Origin: Euptelea pleiosperma
Taxonomy: Eukaryota; Streptophyta; Magnoliopsida; Ranunculales; Eupteleaceae
Direction of reading: 5' to 3'
DNA: 64,000 bases
Assembly: GCA_035048495.1 (NCBI GenBank)
Contig: CM068552.1
Location: forward strand, 14,628,501 to 14,692,500
Shown here: one piece after another, positions 58,698-64,000 of the stretch
Numbering within the stretch: the first letter of the stretch is position 1
Layout: each line of letters starts with the position of its first letter
Notes under the pieces: generated by a model
Told to the model about the DNA's origin: nothing
What the model saw: the letters and a program-made list of their open reading frames with translations, nothing else
Databases searched by the model: none
Program-made: the position numbers and the translations under genes

Positions 58698-59708
58698 TTA
58701 ATGTTTAGAATTATTGCACTTAGAAGCCTCTCTAGTGTGGAACCTCCATGTGAAGAGGTAGTCCTTGGACTCACATGAGAGTCTCATTACATCACATGGA
58801 GCACTGACAGAGCTCTTCTGTCCATTGCTTCCCCACTCTATCCTCACCCTGCAAGAAAACCCATTTGAGGAAATAGTCACGGGGGAATCCGATAGATCCA
58901 GCATCACCTCACCACTGATCCTCTTGCATGAGCTGCCCCTTAACTGCCCATCATAGGTTGCCATCAAATCAAGCCACAAACACTCCGGCTGTCCTACCAT
59001 CTCCTTGTAAGCCGAATTTGCAAGCCTGACTCGGTTCTTCGAGTCTGAAACAACAGCAGGCAAGTCGTCCGACTCGACCTCAGCCTCAACCTCCTCTGCT
59101 TTTTTGGAAACACAGGCAGTGGAATTTGAGCTGGGGTCCTCACTGATGCATCCGACACTGATGCTTGATCCGATTGGTCTCACAGGCTGAGGTGTTATAA
59201 CGTTCATGCAACTAGAATTTTGTGGAACTTCACAGTGAAGGACCTTTTCATCAAACTGAGCGTAGCGTTTTATGCCATGCAGTTCAGGTACTGAAGTGGC
59301 TACAGCAGTAGCCGGAGGACATGGAAGAAGAGGAAGTGTGATCAAGTTCTCCAAATTCCCATCAAACGCAGGACTTGGGAGTCGAAAGCGAGGTAACTGA
59401 GGACCGAAACCCGGCAAGGGAAGACTTTTAGCCAGAGAAGCAACATCACAAGAATGGGTCTTTGCTCTCTTGCGGGTAGAAGGTGAGATTCCTGATTTTC
59501 CTCTCTTTTTGGCCTTGGAAGGCTTAGTTTGTAGGTAAGGTGAGAGGTTTCTGAAGAAAGGGGATTGGTGGGTCTTTTCAGGGGTTGATGGGCCATCCAA
59601 AATAGGGTTTATGGGAAGCTGAGGCTTGGGAGCAATGGGTCTGTACCTTGACATGATCTGACCAGTTTTATAAGAGGAAGAGTGTATGTTTAGAGAGTTG
59701 ATGATCAT
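58698..59708 (-). CDS. Intronless gene, probable DUF7950-family protein
   Basis: A single 336-codon frame with no need for introns. MSRYRPIAPKPQLP at residues 19-32 matches the conserved N-terminal motif I recall for this plant family (IM.R(F/Y)RPIAPKP). A basic, nuclear-localisation-like KAKKRGKSG...TRKRAK lies at about 64-85. The conserved C-terminal region contains SAYKEMVGQPECLWLDLMA (about 239-257) and ends with KDYLFTWRFHTREAS. The function is unknown; the protein is possibly nuclear. The ATG at 59706-59708 is chosen because the family usually has residues before RYRPIAPKP. Codon use and length look intact. The family name is from memory, not from a search. Confidence 0.82.
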   Translation of the reverse strand: MIINSLNIHSSSYKTGQIMSRYRPIAPKPQLPINPILDGPSTPEKTHQSPFFRNLSPYLQTKPSKAKKRGKSGISPSTRKRAKTHSCDVASLAKSLPLPGFGPQLPRFRLPSPAFDGNLENLITLPLLPCPPATAVATSVPELHGIKRYAQFDEKVLHCEVPQNSSCMNVITPQPVRPIGSSISVGCISEDPSSNSTACVSKKAEEVEAEVESDDLPAVVSDSKNRVRLANSAYKEMVGQPECLWLDLMATYDGQLRGSSCKRISGEVMLDLSDSPVTISSNGFSCRVRIEWGSNGQKSSVSAPCDVMRLSCESKDYLFTWRFHTREASKCNNSKH

Positions 59709-60185
59709 GGTTCCTGTTTTTTTTTTTTTTTTGCTGTTTCTCTTAGGAGGCCCACCAAGCTGTGAGCATACAATGGTAATAAAATGGAAGTTTTACCAAG
59801 AGAGATTTTGTGAGAGAGATTTGTGAGAGGGGTTTGTGTTTGGAGGTGGGGATGGTGTTATAACATTGGAGGTATGCCAATGGGAGGAAGGCAACATGTA
59901 GAATTATGGAGGCAGGAGATGGAGACACGTGGTTTTGTGTGGCGGGTACGTGTTTGAGAGGTTTCGAGAGTAAGACTCGTGGAGGGCTGGTGGAAGGGAA
60001 GTGGGTATTTTGGGATAGGATTCTTTTGAAGAAGTCCATGCGGTTTGAGAGTCAGAAATGGGTTGACATCTTGATGTTCATGCCCTTTGGAGATGGCGCC
60101 AACAGTAAAGAGAAAGAGCCTCTATTAACGCGTGTGGGTCGGCGGCCATGCGTGCGTACACATAAGGGGATTGGTTCTTTCGTTT
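59709..60185. other. Upstream region of the DUF7950-like gene
   Basis: Includes a T run at 59719-59733, which is poly-A on the coding strand just upstream of the ATG. A GA-rich stretch suited to a 5'UTR lies at 59790-59870. No clear TATA box was identified. Confidence 0.35.
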
Positions 60186-60191
60186 TGTTTG

Positions 60192-60597
60192 GAGTAAAAC
60201 TTGTGTCACAAGATGTTGTGATGGAACACGGTCACAGCACTCAATACGAGCCACGTGGCACACTATCAGAGATCTTTGACCGTATGGATGTTTGACCAGT
60301 CCCTCGGTGGACCTACAAACCAAAAATCAGCCCGATTAGTGATTTAAAACCTTTGGATTTATGCACCCAAATAACGCTCAATAATGCTCAAGTTTCTACC
60401 GTTAAAATCAACCCATGAAAATAACTTCAATAGAATCAGTTAGAAATCACTAATCAAGCTGATTTTTTGTGTACCAGTCTACCGAGGGACTGCCCAAACA
60501 TCCATACAGTCATTGTCCTCTAATAGTATACCACGTGGCTCGCATTGAGTGCTGTGACCGTGTTCCGTCACAACATCTTGTGACACAAGTTTTACTC
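60192..60597. mobile_element. Foldback MITE, long inverted repeat, with 5-bp flanking repeat
   Basis: The ends GAGTAAAACTTGTGTCACAA are the same as in the 56879 hairpin. The two halves are near-complete inverted copies and include GCCACGTGGCAC/ACCACGTGGC and TGACCGT. The flanks are GTTTG (60187-60191 and 60598-60602). Confidence 0.85.
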
Positions 60598-60651
60598 GTT
60601 TGTTTAAAAGCAGATTTACGAAACTAGCCCTCATTCAATCTACGTACCACA

Positions 60652-60962
60652 CTACCACCTATAATCTGAGCCACGTGGCACATTCTTAGAGGACTCTGAC
60701 CGTATGGATGTTTGGTCAATCTTTAGGTGGACCTACAAACAAAAAATCTACCTGATTAGTGGATTTCAAAACTTCGGATCTTTGAACCCAAAATAATGTT
60801 CAAATTCTTACGGTTAAAATCAATCCATAAAAATGACTCCAATCCAACGCTTAGAAATCACTAATCAGGTTGATTTTTGGTTTGTAGGTCCACCTAGGGA
60901 TTGGTCAAACATCAATAATGTCAGTGTTTTCTAAGAATGTGCCACGTGGCTCATATTGTGGT
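60652..60962. mobile_element. Foldback MITE, CCACGTGG family, second copy
   Basis: The arms share TGAGCCACGTGGCACATTCT and AGGTGGACCTACAAAC in both orientations. It is related to 60192-60597 but lacks the outer GAGTAAAAC ends. CACGTG G-box cores lie in both arms. Confidence 0.8.
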
Positions 60963-61146
60963 TTCATGACCATCGACAGTGAGGGAGAAATTTTTGAAGC
61001 GGTGAAAGTTTGAAGCAGCGAAGATGTGCCAGTAGCATTTCGCCAGCCGTACTAAGGTTAATGTGATGATAACCGACTTTGCTTCTAAAAAACTTTAAAA
61101 AAAAATAATTTTTTTTTCTCTTCTCTCTTAACCGATGAGGAAGAGG

Positions 61147-61327
61147 TTCCAATGACCGACAAATGTGAACCAAAAAAGTTGACGTGGATCCTGAGAATCC
61201 AACGGTGGTTAATAGTGCTGAGTAGGCATCACTTTTACAAAAGCAGAGCCACCGCTGGATTCTGAGAATACACGGCTGAGAAAAAAGGTGAATTTTTTGG
61301 TTCACTTTTGTTGTCATCGGAACCTGT
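61147..61327. repeat. Inverted-repeat element
   Basis: The left arm starts GGTTCCAATGACCGACAAAT; the right arm inverted reads GGTTCCGATGACAACAAAAG, then GTGAACCAAAAAA in both. A second nested inverted pair, around TGGATTCTGAGAAT, lies inside. No target duplication was found. Confidence 0.65.
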
Positions 61328-61727
61328 TCCTTCTACAAATGAAATCTTTCTGTTTTTTATTTTTACTAGTAGGTGCACACGTGCGTTGCACATGGAGAGT
61401 TAGAGTTGGACTGAGGATATGAACATTAATAAATTTTATAAAAGGGCCGAGAGTAAATATTGGAGAGAAGGCCGGAATATCTTTTTCGTTTTTAATAGTG
61501 TGAATATTGGAAATCAAAAGTTTTTCCCTTTTTAGATGCCGGTTGCTTCTTGATGAGTTATTTGGTTGCTTGATTGTAGGAGAAGATCACCTCGATAGAA
61601 AGAAGTTGATCTATTTAATGTAATTGATGGAAAAAAGGAGAGTATGTAAAATTTGAATTGGAAATTAATCAAAGAGGTCCCCACCCTTGAAGTGGTTTCT
61701 TTTCCTATTCTTATTCTTTTTGAAGTG

Positions 61728-61860
61728 GCGATGATGCGCCAATGATCGTGTGCCACATATACCTATGTTACTTTTTAAAATGCTTTTTTAAGAAAACCAA
61801 AATCCTAAAATATAGGAATATGTGGCGTGTGATCATTGGACGCATGATCGCGGCTTCAAA
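61728..61860. repeat. Short inverted repeat
   Basis: GCGCCAATGATCGTGTGCCA is answered by TGTGGCGTGTGATCATTGG, imperfectly inverted, around an AT-rich middle. Confidence 0.55.
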
Positions 61861-62314
61861 ATTGTTTTACAAATTGAAGTAGATTGAAACATGTTGAAGG
61901 AGAAAAATAGGTAAAAATACATTCAAAAGCACTGATGTTGCCACCAACAAAGAAATGAAAAATGAATCAATCTTTGGTCATGCCGTGCTGGCCATGTATT
62001 GTTCAGCTGCGGCGTTAAATAATGACATGTGGATATGAGTGTACGGGCATGTAGAGTTGGTTGTTATGTACCCTCCTTTAGTGGGAGGTAGTGGGTTCAA
62101 TCCCACCCTGGTCAGCCTTCCAGTTGAGGCAGTAGAAATCACGACTGGTAAAAATACGCACCATATGCCTTCTACCATCTTTCTGAAGCACTTACTATAG
62201 ATCCAAACTCTAGAACGTACACATGGCTGATCAATTTATACCATTCAATTGGATGAACTCCCTTAACTGGGCCCATGGGTAGGGGTGCAACTCGGTAACA
62301 AGTGCTCAAATCCG

Positions 62315-62735
62315 GAAAAATTTTAGATGCAAAGGACTTTGGATGCAGTCCATGCAGAGGGGTCTCGTGGCCCTACATGGCTCATTTTTTGGGGTTTTTT
62401 TTGGGGCCTACTAACCGCATGGATTTTTACCCCACCCCTTGGTGGATATGCATACCAAAAATCAGTCTCATTGATTTTCTCTAGCCATAGATTATAGCAC
62501 TTTTTAAGGATTGATTAAAGCCATTGGATTCAAGCATGTTTTTTTGCGTTTTGTTGGGCACTTAATCTAACGGCTAGAAATTATCAACCAAGTTCAATTT
62601 TGGTATGAATATTCACCAAGGTGTGGGGTAACATCCATGCGGTTAGTGGGCCCCAAAAATTGAGCGATGTAGGGCCACGAGACCTCTCTACATCTACTGG
62701 ATCCAAAGTCCTCTGCATCTAAAATTTTTCCATCA
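62315..62735. mobile_element. Foldback MITE
   Basis: The left arm GGAAAAATTTTAGATGCAAA and the inverted right arm GGAAAAATTTTAGATGCAGA open a long imperfect inverted repeat. It includes GGTCTCGTGGCCCTACAT and CTAACCGCATGGAT. The centre has TCTAGCC/CTAGAAAT words shared with the 60 kb family. Confidence 0.78.
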
Positions 62736-62907
62736 AATCCAACCTGAAAAAATCGCCAATCACGATAATTTTTGGTGTAGATGAACCAAGATGTGGGCCA
62801 AACATCCATGGGTCAACTGACCCGAAACAGTATTCCACGTGGGATTTTGATACAGAATTCAGTATCCTAGAACGGCTCCATCCTCCCATTCCCAACTTGC
62901 TTTAGAA

Positions 62908-63265
62908 AAAAGTTTGAAGAATGTAAAGACTTCATAATGGTTCTAAGATACAAGGATTGTGAGAAATAATGTTTTAACTACGTAAATTATAGCTCAGAAA
63001 AAGGACAGTGGCGCATGGTGCAGAGCACTGCACCACCTCACACTACAGTCAGCAAGGGGTGGATCCAATTGGACAACCAGGATGGAAGTTTGAAGAATGT
63101 AAAGACTTCAAAAGGGTTCTAAGATACAAATATGGTGAGAAATAAAGGGTTTTAGCAACCTAAATTATAGCGCCAAGAGGAAAGACAGTATGGCACATGG
63201 TGCACTGCACCACCTCAGGCCTCAGGGGTGGTCCAATTGGACTACCTGGATGAAACGATGTGTAT
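62908..63265. repeat. Direct tandem duplication, about 180-bp unit
   Basis: Copies starting GTTTGAAGAATGTAAAGACTT at about 62911 and 63091 run through CTGCACCACCTCA and GATCCAATTGGA/GGTCCAATTGGA. The second copy has several differences. Confidence 0.8.
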
Positions 63266-63679
63266 GCAAATGGTGGGGGAACGATGGGGCAGTGGCATAT
63301 AGAATGGCAGTATGGCACACCACTCTGGGCATTCATGCCAGAAAAAAGACCATGATGAATTTTTCAGTGGATGTAATTACCTTGGAGGATGACACTTGGA
63401 ACCTTTTCCCTTCGAAAGGTTGATGAAGGTTTTCATAGAGTCAGATATCTAGAAGATAAAACCTCACAACCCATTTTGCCCTATAGATTCAGAATGAGAT
63501 TCAATGCAAAAAATGAGATTGGTGTCATAAAGGGAAGAAGATGGAAGAAAGAAAATTAGCAAGAAGATGAAACAACTTCAATGCAATTGAATATTTGTTT
63601 ATTTCAAGAATTACAGTAATTACAACCTACCAAATATGAAATGTATGTGCAATAGATAACATGTATCTTCATTCAAACC

Positions 63680-64000
63680 TCAGCGTTTTGATTTATTCTT
63701 GGAAGTAGCTTTCTTTTTCAACCATTTTAACCCTGTCCCACTCTCCTGTCATCAACAAAAGTACATCATAGATCACCCGTAAGTCCATATAACAGTAAAA
63801 TTCGTCTTTCAATTATAACATGTAGAATTAGAGTTCAATAATATTGACACGACCACATTAACCTTACCACTCAATTCAAAGGGAATATCTAAGTTTACTG
63901 TCCTTTAGATAGTAATACAGGTTTACCAGTGAGGAGCCATGTCTGTGGAGCAGATGCCTATTTTGTCAATTTTAGGTGTGAAGTCATGTATTGGTCCTTT
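63680..64000 (-). CDS. 3' end of an unidentified gene (two putative exons, runs past window)
   Basis: On the minus strand, an open stretch enters from the window edge (exon 63927-64000; KGPIHDFTPKIDKIGICSTD, then MAPH) and ends at a donor CACTG|GTAAAC. Downstream, 63680 to about 63745 reads (E/S)GTGLKWLKKKATSKNK, then SKR and TGA, after an acceptor TGATGACAG. The obvious acceptor at 63746-63748 does not keep phase; one four or five bases further in (GGAGAG|TGGG) would. Either that site or a small exon between them is used. The Lys-rich tail suggests a nuclear or nucleolar protein. I do not recognise the family. Confidence 0.45.

Noticed and set aside
59906..60295. 129-codon plus-strand frame opposite the region upstream of the DUF7950-like gene
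   Set aside because: It has no family-like motif and runs into the foldback MITE at 60192, so it is probably chance.

Overview
This is a piece of plant (angiosperm) nuclear genome. The evidence is two spliced genes with GT-AG introns of up to about 9 kb, plant-type Ty1/copia, L1 and RTE retroelements, abundant plant MITEs, and a TRB/SMH telomere-binding gene. The species cannot be fixed from sequence alone; TE-stuffed introns in small conserved genes would suit a large-intron dicot or magnoliid. No rRNA, tRNA or CRISPR features were seen.

Layout. 1-3.7 kb: degenerate copia 3' end, an RTE-LINE tail and unassigned sequence. 3.8-34.9 kb: one minus-strand gene for a long coiled-coil protein. Its 13 recognised coding exons join in one frame for 430 codons, and the introns hold a near-complete copia element (7.3-13.0 kb), RTE fragments, a 5'-truncated L1 (19.1-22.0 kb), two related hAT derivatives (23.2 and 25.0 kb), a foldback cluster (27.7-28.7 kb) and another copia (29.5-32.8 kb). 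35.2-37.2 kb: a tandemly duplicated foldback element. 37.2-42.2 kb: repeats and no gene. 42.2-55.5 kb: a minus-strand TRB (Myb + linker-histone H1/H5 + coiled coil) gene, again with TE-filled introns. 55.8-58.2 kb: foldback elements, including a perfect 64-bp-arm hairpin and a Mutator-like element with exact 9-bp target duplications. 58.7-59.7 kb: an intronless minus-strand gene, probably DUF7950 family. 60.1-63.3 kb: more foldback MITEs and a tandem duplication. 63.7-64.0 kb: the probable 3' end of another minus-strand gene that continues past the window.

The most notable observation is that the coiled-coil gene and the TRB gene, 20 kb apart and on the same strand, share a homologous core promoter. 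An E2F-like TTGGCGCGA, a TATA box, a start-region motif and a 5'UTR splice donor all occur in the same order. The two genes may therefore be co-regulated, or one promoter may be a copy of the other. Several insertions can be ordered by nesting and by exact target-site duplications.
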